The notes: generated from the letters alone by a model not told the origin. Numbered from the stretch's first letter, positions 8,583 through 17,607 are shown. The stretch is 64,000 nt of DNA from Aestuariirhabdus litorea (GCF_003864255.1 NZ_QWEZ01000002.1:620001-684000), one strand, 5' to 3'. Made by a program: numbers and translations.

Positions 8583-8606
8583 AAAAAAGGCGGCCCGAGG
8601 GCCGCC
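8583..8606 (-). terminator. Rho-independent terminator of the thioesterase gene
   Basis: On the minus strand GGCGGCCC-TC-GGGCCGCC is followed by TTTTTT, a textbook intrinsic terminator about 20 bases past the stop codon of the leftward thioesterase gene. Confidence 0.85.
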
Positions 8607-8626
8607 AAGTACGCGGAGAGCAGAAG

Positions 8627-8998
8627 CTAGGCAGCGTTGGCCGCCGAATAGAGGTGCGGGGTCGGTCGCCCCGCTTCATCGATGGAGACAAACACGATGC
8701 GGTCCACCTGGATAATCTCGGTCTGGGTGGCTTTGTTGCGCACCACACACTTGACGGTAAGGGAGCTGGTGCCGACCTCGGCAACCTCCATCCCGAACTC
8801 CACCACATCCCCGTTGCGGGCGGAGCTGAGGAAGTTGATCTCGGAGATGTATTTGGTCACCAGGTGTTGGCTCTTCATCTGGCAGCCGGCAAAGATCGCG
8901 GCTTCCTCGTCGATCCAGGCCAGCAGGGTGCCGCCAAACAGGCGATGGGCCGGGTTGAGGTCGCCGGGTTTGATGACGCGTCGGCTGAAATACTTCAT
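8627..8998 (-). CDS. YciA-like acyl-CoA thioesterase (hotdog fold)
   Basis: A 123-residue hotdog thioesterase. NPAHRLFGGTLLAWIDEEAAIFAG carries the catalytic acidic residue on the central helix, and EINFLSSARNGDVVEFGMEV the following strands; this matches the YciA/acyl-CoA hydrolase group that hydrolyses short- to long-chain acyl-CoA. It is slightly shorter than E. coli YciA (~132). Monocistronic, with a strong terminator. ATG at 8998 fits the family N terminus, where a basic RR precedes VIKPGDLNP. Confidence 0.85.
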   Translation of the reverse strand: MKYFSRRVIKPGDLNPAHRLFGGTLLAWIDEEAAIFAGCQMKSQHLVTKYISEINFLSSARNGDVVEFGMEVAEVGTSSLTVKCVVRNKATQTEIIQVDRIVFVSIDEAGRPTPHLYSAANAA

Positions 8999-9212
8999 GG
9001 AAGACTCCGGTGGGGGACAGATCCCCGGGTTAAACGGGCTTTCTGAATGTGTAGATGCAGAGACTGTGCCAGCTGCAGGGTGCTTAAAAACGGCTAAGGG
9101 CCCTCAATCCTGCACCAGCGCGGAGCAAAACCGGGCCGCAGTGCTCCCGTTTGAGGCTTGGAGGCGCAGATGGCACACTGTAGCCCTCTTTTCCTTCGCA
9201 GCGATCACGCCC

Positions 9213-10058
9213 GTGAGCAAGTCATCGGATAAACCCCTCTCCACCACCGCCCTGGCAAAATCCGTCAACAAGGAGCCCCGCGAACTTTTTATCCTGCTGG
9301 CTGACAGCGGCTGGATTGAAAAACAGGGTGAGCGCTGGCGGCTGACCCCCAAAGGCGAGTTCGAGGGGGGACGCTACGCCCAGAGTGAGAAGTACGGAGA
9401 GTACATCGTCTGGCCAGTCGCACTCACCCAGCACGCGCTCTTCAAACGACTCCCTGCGGCTCCCCTGAGCGCCTCCCAGTTGGGTGCCAAACTGGGGATC
9501 GGTGGTCGACTCTGCAATCTGTTGCTGGCGGAGCTGGGCTGGATTCGCAGCTACCGAAAGGGGTGGCAGCTGACCGAGGCCGGGGCACTGTTGGGCGGCC
9601 AGCAACGGGAAAACGAGCGCAGCGGTATCCCCTACGCCAGTTGGCCGGAGGCCATTGAGGAGAATTCGGTGCTGCAGCGGCGTACCCAGCAGCTGCTGGG
9701 GGAGGGGGAAGCGCTCTCGGTCGATGGCCGGTGGCGGGCGCTCGATGGTCACCTGCTGTCCTCGAAGGAGGAGCTGCTGATCGACAACTGGCTCTATCTC
9801 AACGGGGTGGTCCACAGCACCGGACATCCTCTGCCCTTCGATGGTGATGGCCTGGCCGACTTTTACCTGCCCGCCGGGCAGCTTTATCTCGAATACTGGG
9901 GTTTCGACAAGACCGCCGCCTATCTCAAGCGCAAGCTGGCCCGCCAGGCGCTCTACCGGGAACATCAGCTGCCGCTGGTTGAAGTGACCCCGGAGGCGCT
10001 GGACAACCTCGATGAGGTGTTACCCCGCGCCCTGCTGAAGCAGGGATTGGTGCTCTAG
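9213..10058 (+). CDS. Tandem winged-helix protein with PD-(D/E)XK-like nuclease domain
   Basis: About 281 residues from a GTG at 9213; the start is uncertain because no strong ribosome site is visible and the frame is open further upstream. The N-terminal half has two copies of one module (about residues 8-75 and 85-150), each with LxxLLAxxGWI and WxLTxxG, like tandem winged helices. The C-terminal part has EELLIDNWLYLNGVVHSTG, then GLADFYLP and LYLEYWGF. This is the E...D-F-Y-L-P...E-Y-W-G signature of PD-(D/E)XK folds found appended to UvrD-like helicases. It probably binds and cuts DNA, but activity is inferred. Three bases separate it from the J-domain gene. Confidence 0.7.
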   Translation: MSKSSDKPLSTTALAKSVNKEPRELFILLADSGWIEKQGERWRLTPKGEFEGGRYAQSEKYGEYIVWPVALTQHALFKRLPAAPLSASQLGAKLGIGGRLCNLLLAELGWIRSYRKGWQLTEAGALLGGQQRENERSGIPYASWPEAIEENSVLQRRTQQLLGEGEALSVDGRWRALDGHLLSSKEELLIDNWLYLNGVVHSTGHPLPFDGDGLADFYLPAGQLYLEYWGFDKTAAYLKRKLARQALYREHQLPLVEVTPEALDNLDEVLPRALLKQGLVL

Positions 10059-10061
10059 GCG

Positions 10062-10664
10062 GTGGAGTCTATCGATCCACTGGACAACCCGCTGCGGCTG
10101 GCGGTGTTGGATCTGCTGCGTCAACAGGCCGCACCGGTCAGCGAGCACCAGCTGATGAGTGCCCTGACCGAGGAGCTGGATGCCCTGCTGGGACCGGATA
10201 CCGGGGATGACCTTAACCTGCGGCTGTTCCGCAAACACTTCCTGCTGATGAACGCCCTCTACCAGCTGCAGTGCTCACTTGCTGAGGAGGGGGTCTGGCT
10301 GGCTATCTCTGCCCTGTCGATCTCGCTGGGGCCCCGTCCTCCCGCCAGGGCCAGCGAGGAGGGAGCGCTGACCCGTGCCGGGGACGAGAGCCTGCGGCAG
10401 TACTATCTGGACTGGCATCACTTCCAACAAGCCGACGCCGAGTCGGTGGCCGAGCTTCTGGCCAGCTTCTGGCTGCGCTACCGTGGACAGGATCGCCAAC
10501 AGCAGGCGCTTGAGTGGTTGCAGCTGGAAGCGTTGCCCAGTGCTGAGGAGCTGACGGCTGCCTATCGCCGGCTGGCAGCGCGCCACCACCCCGACCGGGG
10601 CGGGGATGCGGCGCGTTTTGTCGAAATTCGCGAGGCCTACGAGTTGCTGCGTCATGTCGTTTGA
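10062..10664 (+). CDS. DNAJ_related / J-domain protein
   Basis: A 200-residue protein beginning with GTG. The N-terminal two thirds (residues 1-130: NPLRLAVLDLLRQQ, LFRKHFLLMNALYQLQ) match the DNAJ_related domain of gammaproteobacteria, and the C terminus is a J domain with the diagnostic HPD in ARHHPDRGGDAARF. It would stimulate an Hsp70 ATPase and deliver a specific client. It sits between the nuclease-like gene and the SprT-like gene; its last 11 bases overlap the SprT start, suggesting translational coupling and a shared client pathway. Confidence 0.88.
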   Translation: MESIDPLDNPLRLAVLDLLRQQAAPVSEHQLMSALTEELDALLGPDTGDDLNLRLFRKHFLLMNALYQLQCSLAEEGVWLAISALSISLGPRPPARASEEGALTRAGDESLRQYYLDWHHFQQADAESVAELLASFWLRYRGQDRQQQALEWLQLEALPSAEELTAAYRRLAARHHPDRGGDAARFVEIREAYELLRHVV

Positions 10665-11334
10665 GCAGCGGGTGGCCCAGTTGCTGGTGGAGGTTACCGA
10701 GCAGGTGCTGTGGCGGGAGATTCAGCCCTGGCTGCGGGATCGCGGCCACCGTATTCAGCTTCATTGCCGGGTCGGTAGCGGTCGCGCTACCCACCACCGC
10801 CAGCAGGGGGCCCGGCACAGCATTACCTACGGTCGCAAGATGGTGGCCAGCAAGCGCTGCCCGCTGCAGGCCGAGTTGTGGACCACGGCGCGGGAGATCC
10901 GCGCGCGCGGTTACTTCAGGGGGCAATGGGGGTTGGCAGAGCTGCTGGCCCACACCTGCTGCCACGAGTTTGCCCACCTGGTCCAGTCACTGAACGGTTG
11001 GTACGGACGCGGGTCGATCCATAATGCGGGCTTTTACCAAATACTCGACCGCATCCATCGCAGCGGTAGCGCCCAGCGGGTGCTCGAGGCGCTACTGCGC
11101 GCCGCGCAGGACGCGCAACTGGAATTGGGGTTTCTCCCCCCTGGGGCCGCTGCGCGGGATACCGCACCGGTGCCAGCACCGGTACGGGGTCAACGGGTGC
11201 GTTTTCAGTATCGTGGGAAGCTGGTGAGCGGGGTGGTGACGCGCATCCATCGGCAAACGGTGCGCGTTGAGAATCATGGCATTGCCGGGGTGGGTTATTT
11301 CCGCGTGCCCCCGGCACAGCTGCAGCTGGACTAG
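10654..11334 (+). CDS. SprT-like zinc metalloprotease
   Basis: The 226-residue product from the ATG at 10654 carries a zincin motif, CCHEFAHLVQSLNGWYGR (H-E-x-x-H) with a downstream HNAGF supplying a third histidine, as in SprT/SPRTN-type proteases. The C-terminal ~60 residues (RFQYRGKLVSGVVTRI) look like a small beta domain. Eukaryotic SPRTN degrades proteins crosslinked to DNA; bacterial SprT is poorly characterised. It overlaps the J-domain gene at its start, and its stop overlaps the stop of the convergent antitoxin gene in CTAG. Confidence 0.85.
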   Translation: MSFEQRVAQLLVEVTEQVLWREIQPWLRDRGHRIQLHCRVGSGRATHHRQQGARHSITYGRKMVASKRCPLQAELWTTAREIRARGYFRGQWGLAELLAHTCCHEFAHLVQSLNGWYGRGSIHNAGFYQILDRIHRSGSAQRVLEALLRAAQDAQLELGFLPPGAAARDTAPVPAPVRGQRVRFQYRGKLVSGVVTRIHRQTVRVENHGIAGVGYFRVPPAQLQLD

Positions 11335-11519
11335 TCCTGGGGCTTGCGTGCCGTGACCCGTAGCTCGATGGGAAACTCCTGGCGACGGGCAACCTGGGTG
11401 ACAAAGAGGCGGATGGCATCCGCCATGCTCATGCCGATCTGCTCCAATACCTGCTCCGCATCGGCCTTAATCTCGGGTTCGATACGGGCGCGAACAATCT
11501 CGGTCTTCATGGTACTCAT
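11331..11519 (-). CDS. RelB/DinJ-family ribbon-helix-helix antitoxin, no adjacent toxin
   Basis: A 62-residue RHH protein: KTEIVRARIEPEIKADAEQ (beta strand plus first helix) and GMSMADAIRLFVTQVARR (second helix), the pattern of RelB/DinJ antitoxins. The usual downstream RelE/YafQ toxin gene is absent; the next sequence is the convergent SprT gene and the stops overlap. It may be an orphan antitoxin or an independent repressor. GGAGGAG lies about 10 bases before the ATG. Confidence 0.82.
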   Translation of the reverse strand: MSTMKTEIVRARIEPEIKADAEQVLEQIGMSMADAIRLFVTQVARRQEFPIELRVTARKPQD

Positions 11520-11563
11520 GTTGGGGGGACTCCTCCAGGCTGGAAAGGGATAGGTACTGTGCC

Positions 11564-11881
11564 CTATTGGGTAGTGGCACGTATGTAATAACGGTCACCA
11601 TCATAGCGGTTGAAACAGTCCCCCAGGCGGGGGTGCTGAATCTGCTGATGGTCGTCGCAGGGAGCCAGGTTGCGCTCGGCCACGTAAGTGGTGCGGTCGG
11701 TTCCGTCTACCAGGACGTGGTACCAGGGGCGGTCTTTGGGAGGGCGTGAGGTGGCCATGGTTTCGTACCACTGATCATCGAGGGAGAAGCAGGGATCAAC
11801 CCCGAAGATCACACCCCGGTAATGGAAACGGCGATGGCTTACAATCTGCCCAAGATCAAAGCGGGCAAGGTTCATACTCAT
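11564..11881 (-). CDS. hspQ: Heat shock protein HspQ
   Basis: A 105-residue homologue of HspQ, a hemimethylated-oriC DNA-binding (YccV-like) fold protein that acts as a specificity-enhancing factor for Lon. Visible family blocks are FDLGQIVSHRRFHYRGVIFGVDP, the DRPWYHVLVDG core, TTYVAERNL and the C-terminal HPRLGDCFNRYDG. Length matches. The start at 11881 is preceded by GAGGGC; a second ATG two codons on is equally plausible. Same strand as the antitoxin gene but with a 44-base gap. Confidence 0.9.
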   Translation of the reverse strand: MSMNLARFDLGQIVSHRRFHYRGVIFGVDPCFSLDDQWYETMATSRPPKDRPWYHVLVDGTDRTTYVAERNLAPCDDHQQIQHPRLGDCFNRYDGDRYYIRATTQ

Positions 11882-12075
11882 AAAGGCGCCCTCGGTCAGG
11901 TTTGGCTGCCTTAACTATAGAGGATCAAATCCGCTATAGGTTCCCTGAGACCGGGAAAGATCCGGGGTTAGAGCACTGGGGGGCAGAGGTTGATCTTTGG
12001 CAGGCCGCTTGAAACACTAGGGGCCCATTTATCCTCGCCCCCAGGGCGCCACCCTGCTACTGACGGAGTTTCTCC

Positions 12076-13071
12076 ATGTCCCTCGTTCTGCCCCGCGTAT
12101 CCCTTGGCCACGGCCCCACCCCGCTGGAAAAACTGCCCAACCTCGGTGCTGAGCTGGGCATTGAGTTGTACATCAAGCGCGACGACTGTACCGGGCTGGC
12201 GCTGGGGGGGAACAAGACCCGAAAGCTGGAGTACCTGGTGGCGGCGGCGCTGGAGGAGGGGGCCGATACCCTGGTCACCCTCGGTGGTATCCAGTCAAAC
12301 CATGCACGCCAAACGGCCGCTGCTGCCGCGCGCTTCGGGCTGGGCTGTGAGCTGCTGCTGGAGGATGTGCCGGGTACCCCCAAGCTGGATTATTACCGCA
12401 ACGGCAATCTGTTACTGGACCATCTGTGCGGTGCCCGAGTGCGGGTGGTGGATGAGGGCAGTGACCTGACCCTGTGCGCCGAGCAACTGATGCGTCAGCT
12501 GCGCGAAGCGGGCAAGCGCCCTTACCTGATTCCGGTGGGAGGCTCCAACGAGGTGGGGTCGCTGGGCTATATGCGTTGCACCGAGGAGATCATCCAGCAA
12601 GCCGCTGAGCAGGGGATCGCTTTCGACCACTGGCTGGTGGCGACCGGCAGCGGCGGAACCCAGGCCGGATTGCTGGCCGGTCAGCTCAGCGCCGGGGATG
12701 ACACGCCCCTGCTGGGCTTCTGTGTCAGCCGCAGCGCTGAGCTGCAGGAGGCGTTGGTGGGGGAACTGCTGGAGCGTACCCTCAAGCGCCTGGGCATTCC
12801 GTTGCGGGACGGGGCCAGCCGGGTACGGGCGAACGGCGATTACGTCGGGGCCGGTTACGGCATTCCCGGCGAGGATACCCTTGAGGCGGTGCGACTCGCA
12901 GCGAGCCGAGAAGCGATCCTGCTGGATCCGGTCTACACTGGCAAGGCGATGGCAGGCCTGATTGACCACTGTCGCCGCGGCCTTATCGCCCCGGGCTCCC
13001 GTGTCCTTTTTATCCATACCGGTGGTGCCGCCGGGTTGTTCGCCTACAGCGACAGTTTCCAGCCCGGCTGA
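12076..13071 (+). CDS. dcyD: D-cysteine desulfhydrase (PLP, fold type II)
   Basis: A 331-residue tryptophan-synthase-beta-like enzyme of the ACC deaminase/D-cysteine desulfhydrase family. The PLP lysine is in LALGGNKTRKLEYL, followed by TLGGIQSNHARQTAAAAARFG, ATGSGGTQAGLLAG (phosphate-binding glycines) and DPVYTGKAMAGLID near the C terminus. It would convert D-cysteine to pyruvate, ammonia and sulfide. ACC deaminases share the fold, and the sequence overall reads as the DcyD type. Monocistronic; the 190 bases upstream hold no clear regulatory element. Confidence 0.88.
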   Translation: MSLVLPRVSLGHGPTPLEKLPNLGAELGIELYIKRDDCTGLALGGNKTRKLEYLVAAALEEGADTLVTLGGIQSNHARQTAAAAARFGLGCELLLEDVPGTPKLDYYRNGNLLLDHLCGARVRVVDEGSDLTLCAEQLMRQLREAGKRPYLIPVGGSNEVGSLGYMRCTEEIIQQAAEQGIAFDHWLVATGSGGTQAGLLAGQLSAGDDTPLLGFCVSRSAELQEALVGELLERTLKRLGIPLRDGASRVRANGDYVGAGYGIPGEDTLEAVRLAASREAILLDPVYTGKAMAGLIDHCRRGLIAPGSRVLFIHTGGAAGLFAYSDSFQPG

Positions 13072-13168
13072 GGTCGCAGGGCCGCCCCTCTAATCGGCAG
13101 TCCTCCAGTGCCTTTGGCTAGCGAAGCCGGGGGTAAACCATCCATCGGCTCCTACGCGGGAGGCTGAA

Positions 13169-13939
13169 ATGATCAGTGCGCGTAATGTCCGGCCAGTGCA
13201 TTTGCGTGTCGCGGGGCTGGGGTGCGCCCTGTTGCTCTCGGGCTGCCTCCACAGTGTCTACGAAAAGCCCCTCTTTGCCGGCGGTGAAGGGGTTGAGGTG
13301 GTGCTCATGGAGCAGCCTTGCAATCGCCTCGATGGGGTTGATGAAGGGGTGGACGCAGCGCAGCTGGTGCTGTCGCGGGTCGATGGGCTGGGGCGACTGG
13401 TGGCGACCGATAAGGCCTGGGAGCAGCGGGCGCGCCAGCTCGCCGTGGAGATGGATGCCCAGCGGGCGTTGGTGAAGCCCTGTGAGGGAGAGGGGCTGGT
13501 GGGCTTCGAGTTTGCGCAGATAGAGCTCTGGCGAACCGGAGTGGAGCGGCCAGCGGTTGTGGATGAGCCGCCCGCCCCCGAGGGAACCCTGCAACCACCA
13601 CCCCACACCCGCTATGGTGAACGCTTGGGTATTCTGCTCGACTGCCTCACCCAGCCCGGTGGCGACACGGCGCCGTTCTCCGCGACGGAGCGGGCACGCC
13701 TCGATGGGCTCGAGGCGAGGGCCTACTTTTCATCCGATCCTCACTTTACGGGGTACGCCAAGCTGGACCCCTATTTTCGCCCTGCCCAGGAGAGCGGGCT
13801 TAGCCTGTCGATGATTGTCTCCGCCCGCGACCGGGCCGACCGGGAGGCGGCGCGATACCGCGCGGGTTCAACCGCGCAGCGAACCCGTTACGCCGAGCAG
13901 TACCTGCTTTGCCTGATGGAGCGTGGTTATGCGCGCTAA
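13169..13939 (+). CDS. Outer-membrane-type lipoprotein, unknown function
   Basis: The 256-residue protein has a lipoprotein signal: AGLGCALLLSGC with the lipidated cysteine near residue 28. The mature part contains EVVLMEQPCNRLDGVDEGV, a long charged helical segment and a C-terminal REAARYRAGSTAQRTRY. Nothing enzymatic is seen. Its stop overlaps the start of a second lipoprotein gene, so they form a two-gene unit. I do not recognise the family. Confidence 0.7.
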   Translation: MISARNVRPVHLRVAGLGCALLLSGCLHSVYEKPLFAGGEGVEVVLMEQPCNRLDGVDEGVDAAQLVLSRVDGLGRLVATDKAWEQRARQLAVEMDAQRALVKPCEGEGLVGFEFAQIELWRTGVERPAVVDEPPAPEGTLQPPPHTRYGERLGILLDCLTQPGGDTAPFSATERARLDGLEARAYFSSDPHFTGYAKLDPYFRPAQESGLSLSMIVSARDRADREAARYRAGSTAQRTRYAEQYLLCLMERGYAR

Positions 13940-14474
13940 ATCGTCCTTGCCGGGCACCGTGGTGGCACGTTCGCTGGTGCTCGGGTTGCTGTGCCTGTTG
14001 ACGGCCTGCGCCTCGGTGACCCGCCTGGAAAAAGGGGCGCTGGTCGCCCACGGGGAGCCGCTGGACGGGGCCGCGGAGCCACTGTACTACATTCTCGCCC
14101 TCGACCTCCGGCAACTCGGGGAGGTTGAGCGCCAGCGACTGGTAGTAAAACTGGCCGCCGAGGCCGAGCTGTTGACCCTCTCAGCACTGACCCCGGAGCG
14201 GGTCTCGGGCTACCTGCCCAGGGCGCAGCCGCCGGTGATAAGGAGAGACGCCCCGGCAGGGGAAGCCTACTCGGGGGGTGGGTTTTACCTCCGATTTGAA
14301 GCCGGTCGGCTTCAATTCCTGGGGCTCTGCTCCCACTGTGCCGGCGGTCGCCAGTCGCCACTGATCGGTCGGGTCGGAGGTGAGCTGCTGGGTTTACCCC
14401 TGACCGGGACGCAGCTGGAAGCGCTGTTTGGCGCACCGGACCGGGTCTACCGGGTCAACGAAGTAAGGTATTGA
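13929..14474 (+). CDS. Second lipoprotein of the pair, unknown function
   Basis: This encodes about 181 residues with LVLGLLCLLTACAS as lipobox. The mature region has ILALDLRQLGEVERQRLVVKL and, late, LQFLGLCSHCAGGRQSPLIG with a CxxC. The gene starts inside the end of the preceding lipoprotein gene (about 11 bases overlap), indicating coupled expression. A bidirectional-looking terminator follows. Function unknown. Confidence 0.68.
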   Translation: MRAKSSLPGTVVARSLVLGLLCLLTACASVTRLEKGALVAHGEPLDGAAEPLYYILALDLRQLGEVERQRLVVKLAAEAELLTLSALTPERVSGYLPRAQPPVIRRDAPAGEAYSGGGFYLRFEAGRLQFLGLCSHCAGGRQSPLIGRVGGELLGLPLTGTQLEALFGAPDRVYRVNEVRY

Positions 14475-14493
14475 AGCAGCTGGATTGGGGCCA

Positions 14494-14523
14494 TAAAAAA
14501 ACGCCCCGGAGGGCGTTTTTTTT
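14494..14523. terminator. Bidirectional intrinsic terminator
   Basis: AAAAAAACGCCCC-GGA-GGGCGTTTTTTTT between the rightward lipoprotein gene and the leftward aapP has A and T runs on both sides of the stem, so it can terminate both convergent units. Confidence 0.92.
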
Positions 14524-14539
14524 GTGCAGGTTTTGGCGA

Positions 14540-15298
14540 CTAGTGTCCCAGGATCTGGCTCAGGAACAGCTGGGTACGCTCGTGCTGCGGGTTATCAAAA
14601 AACGAATGCGGCTCGTTTTGCTCAATGATTTCGCCGCCATCCATGAAGATCACCCGGTCGGCCACGGTCTTGGCAAAGCCCATCTCGTGGGTGACGCAGA
14701 GCATGGTCATCCCTTCGCCGGCCAGTTCGATCATGACGTCCAGCACCTCCTTGATCATCTCCGGGTCGAGGGCGGAGGTGGGTTCATCGAAGAGCATGAT
14801 CTTGGGGGCCATACACAGTGAGCGGGCGATCGCCACCCGCTGCTGCTGGCCACCGGACAGCTGGCCCGGGTACTTGCTGGCCTGGTCCGGGATCTTGACC
14901 CGCTCAAGGTACTGCATGGCGGTGGCTTCCGCTTCTGCAAGGGGGATTTTGCGCACCAGTTGCGGGGCCAGGGTCAGGTTCTCCAGCACCGTCAGGTGGG
15001 GGAAGAGGTTGAAGTGCTGGAACACCATGCCCACCTCGCGGCGTACCGACTCGATGTTTTTGATGTCCTCGTTGAGGTGGATGCCATCGACGATGATCTC
15101 GCCCTTCTGGTACACCTCGAGGCGGTTGAGGCAGCGTATCAGGGTGGATTTACCGGAGCCCGAGGGGCCGCAGATCACGATCTTTTCACCACGCTTCACA
15201 TCCAGGTCGATATCCTTGAGAACGTGAAAGTCGCCGTACCATTTGTTGGCTTTTTTGATCTGGATGACGATCTCATCCTGTGGGGTCTGGGTAGTCAT
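14540..15298 (-). CDS. aapP: General L-amino-acid ABC importer, ATP-binding protein
   Basis: A 252-residue polar-amino-acid ABC ATPase: Walker [10 protein letters not shown], signature [15 protein letters not shown], Walker [16 protein letters not shown] and switch histidine in VTHEMGF. With the two permeases and binding protein upstream it makes the AapJQMP system, which imports a broad range of L-amino acids. It is the last gene of the leftward operon, one base from aapM. Confidence 0.93.
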   Translation of the reverse strand: MTTQTPQDEIVIQIKKANKWYGDFHVLKDIDLDVKRGEKIVICGPSGSGKSTLIRCLNRLEVYQKGEIIVDGIHLNEDIKNIESVRREVGMVFQHFNLFPHLTVLENLTLAPQLVRKIPLAEAEATAMQYLERVKIPDQASKYPGQLSGGQQQRVAIARSLCMAPKIMLFDEPTSALDPEMIKEVLDVMIELAGEGMTMLCVTHEMGFAKTVADRVIFMDGGEIIEQNEPHSFFDNPQHERTQLFLSQILGH

Positions 15299-15299
15299 A

Positions 15300-16379
15300 C
15301 TAGTGCGAATAGCCTTTCTTGAGGTCTTTCTCCAGGTACTGGCTGTAGCGGGCCATGGAGTAACAGAAGATGAAAAAGAGAGCAGCAGTGAAGACGTAGC
15401 CTTCCACGTAGAAGGCGCGCCACTGCGGATCCTTGATAGCCCCCTTGGTGGTGGCCAGCAGGTCGAACAGGCCGATGATGATCACCAGCGAGGTATCCTT
15501 GAACATGGAGATAAAGCTGTTGACGGTGGGCGGAATCACCAGCCGCAGGGCCTGGGGCAGGATGATCTTGCGCATCGACTGCCAGTAGCTCAGGGCAAGC
15601 CCCTCAGCGGCCTCGTACTGTCCCTTGGGGATCGCCTGCAGCCCGCCGCGGAACACCTCCGCCAGGTAGGCGGCGGTAAACAGGATGATCCCCACCTGGG
15701 CCCGCAACAACTTGTCGATCGTGACCCCCTCCGGCAGGAACAGCGGGAACATCACCGACGCCATAAAGAGCACGCTGATCAGCGGCACACCCCTCACCAG
15801 TTCGATAAAGCCGATGCAGATGACCCGGACCATCGGCATATGGGAGCGGCGCCCAAGGGCGAGGAAGATCCCCAGCGGGAAGGCGCAGATGGTGCCGATC
15901 ACCGCCAGCAGCAGAGTCAGGGGCAGGCCACCCCAGAGGCTGTTCTCCACGTAGGTGAGGCCAAATACCCCGCCCCACATCAGGCTACCCAACAGGCCCA
16001 AGGAGACGATCCACAGAGGCAGCAGCCAGATTTTCCAGCAGCTCTTGTGCAGGCTGGCACAGATCAGGGCGATAAAACCCAGCATGGCCACCAGGGGGCG
16101 CCACTGCTCATCGTAGGGATAGGTGCCAAACAGGATGTAGCGGTGCTTTTCGGCAATAAAGCCCCAGCAGGCTCCCGCACCCGCCTTACAGGCCTGGGGA
16201 TCCGCAATCCAGGTCGCCTCCAGCAACACCCAGTTGAGGGCAGCGCCCCCCACCTTGTAGAGCAGATAAAGGCAGACCAGGGTAATGAGGGAGTTCAGTG
16301 GTGAACTGAACAGGTTTTGTTTTAGCCAGCGCTGGCTGCGACTTGCCAGGGTACGCTGGGTTGCTCCGGAATCACTCAT
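15300..16379 (-). CDS. aapM: General L-amino-acid ABC importer, permease M
   Basis: The 359-residue inner-membrane permease has the long N-terminal extension typical of AapM ([20 protein letters not shown]) before the core transmembrane domain. The EAA loop appears as [20 protein letters not shown], followed by [21 protein letters not shown]. It pairs with AapQ as a heterodimeric channel and is one base apart from both neighbours. Confidence 0.92.
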   Translation of the reverse strand: MSDSGATQRTLASRSQRWLKQNLFSSPLNSLITLVCLYLLYKVGGAALNWVLLEATWIADPQACKAGAGACWGFIAEKHRYILFGTYPYDEQWRPLVAMLGFIALICASLHKSCWKIWLLPLWIVSLGLLGSLMWGGVFGLTYVENSLWGGLPLTLLLAVIGTICAFPLGIFLALGRRSHMPMVRVICIGFIELVRGVPLISVLFMASVMFPLFLPEGVTIDKLLRAQVGIILFTAAYLAEVFRGGLQAIPKGQYEAAEGLALSYWQSMRKIILPQALRLVIPPTVNSFISMFKDTSLVIIIGLFDLLATTKGAIKDPQWRAFYVEGYVFTAALFFIFCYSMARYSQYLEKDLKKGYSH

Positions 16380-16380
16380 G

Positions 16381-17586
16381 CTATCGTTCCACCAGTGCCA
16401 TGCGGTTGTTATACCAGTTCATAAACAGCGAGATACCAAGGCTGAGGCTAAGATAGATCGTCATAAAGATCGCGATCGCCTCAATCGCCTGGCCGGTCTG
16501 GTTCATGGTGGTGTTGGAGATGGAAACCAGATCGGGGTATCCCACCGCCACCGCCAGTGAGCTGTTCTTGGTGAGGTTGAGGAACTGGTTGGTCAGCGGA
16601 GGGATAATCACCCGCAACGCCTGGGGAAGAATGATCTCCCGCAGTATCTGGCCGGGCCTGAGCCCCAGCGCGTTGGAGGCTTCCCACTGTCCCTTGGGCA
16701 CTGACTCGATACCGCTGCGTACGATCTCAGCGATGTAGGTGGAGGTGTAGATGGTCAGGCCCAGCAGCAGCGCGGTGAACTCGGTTGAGATATTCCATCC
16801 GCCCTTGAAGTTGAAGCCCTGCAATACCGGCGCATCCATGGCGGAGGGAGCTCCAGCCAGCAGATAGGCCGCGATCACCGCCAACAGGGTCAGGCAAAAC
16901 CCCGCAATGCCGTGGTGGAAGGGTTGTCCGGTCGCCTGTTGACGGCGAATGGCCCAGCGGCGCAGCAACCACCAGCCCAACATCCCCAGCAGGGCGGCGG
17001 CGAGCATCCACCAGTAAGCGACGTGATATTCAGGAATGGCGGTGTAGATCCCCCGGTTGGTGATGAAGGTATCACCAAAGGGGTTCAGGGCCTGCCGTGG
17101 CTTGGGCAGGCTGGTGTTGATCAGGGCGTACCAGAAAAACAGTTGCAGCAGCAGGGGTACGTTTCTGAAGGTGTTGATATAGGCCCCGGAGAACTGGCGC
17201 AGCAGCCAGTTGGGGGAGAGTCGGGCGATCCCCACCAGGGTACCGATCAGGGTCGCCAGCAGGATACCCACTATAGAGACCTTGATGGTGTTGAGTATGC
17301 CCACCATCAGCGCACGACCGTAAGTATCGGCGGGGGAGTAGGCGATCATGCTTTCGCTGATGCCGAAGGAGGCTTCCAGCGACAGGAATCCGTAACCGGT
17401 CGCAATATTCTGTCGCGCCAGGTTATCCAGGGTATTGCTGACCAGGTACCAGCCCAGCAGGATCAGGGCGCCGGTGACCAAAATCTGGTAGATGATGGCT
17501 CGGGTTTTCTCTTCGTAGAACAGCTGCAAAAACCAGGGTCGTTTATTCGCATCGCTACGGGGTAGAGGGGGAGTTAATCTGGACAT
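16381..17586 (-). CDS. aapQ: General L-amino-acid ABC importer, permease Q
   Basis: A 401-residue permease, the longer partner in AapQM systems because of a large insertion between early transmembrane helices. It has YINTFRNVPLLLQLFFWY, the EAA loop EIVRSGIESVPKGQWEASNA and NQFLNLTKNSSLAVAVGYPD, all standard for the HisMQ-type permease family. It follows aapJ after a strong hairpin. Confidence 0.92.
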   Translation of the reverse strand: MSRLTPPLPRSDANKRPWFLQLFYEEKTRAIIYQILVTGALILLGWYLVSNTLDNLARQNIATGYGFLSLEASFGISESMIAYSPADTYGRALMVGILNTIKVSIVGILLATLIGTLVGIARLSPNWLLRQFSGAYINTFRNVPLLLQLFFWYALINTSLPKPRQALNPFGDTFITNRGIYTAIPEYHVAYWWMLAAALLGMLGWWLLRRWAIRRQQATGQPFHHGIAGFCLTLLAVIAAYLLAGAPSAMDAPVLQGFNFKGGWNISTEFTALLLGLTIYTSTYIAEIVRSGIESVPKGQWEASNALGLRPGQILREIILPQALRVIIPPLTNQFLNLTKNSSLAVAVGYPDLVSISNTTMNQTGQAIEAIAIFMTIYLSLSLGISLFMNWYNNRMALVER

Positions 17587-17607
17587 GTACTCGATTTTTA
17601 AAATAAA

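Noticed and set aside
15243-16304. 353-residue plus-strand frame opposite the aap permease and ATPase genes
   Set aside because: Antisense of aapM; H/Q/D-rich low-complexity translation without any domain.
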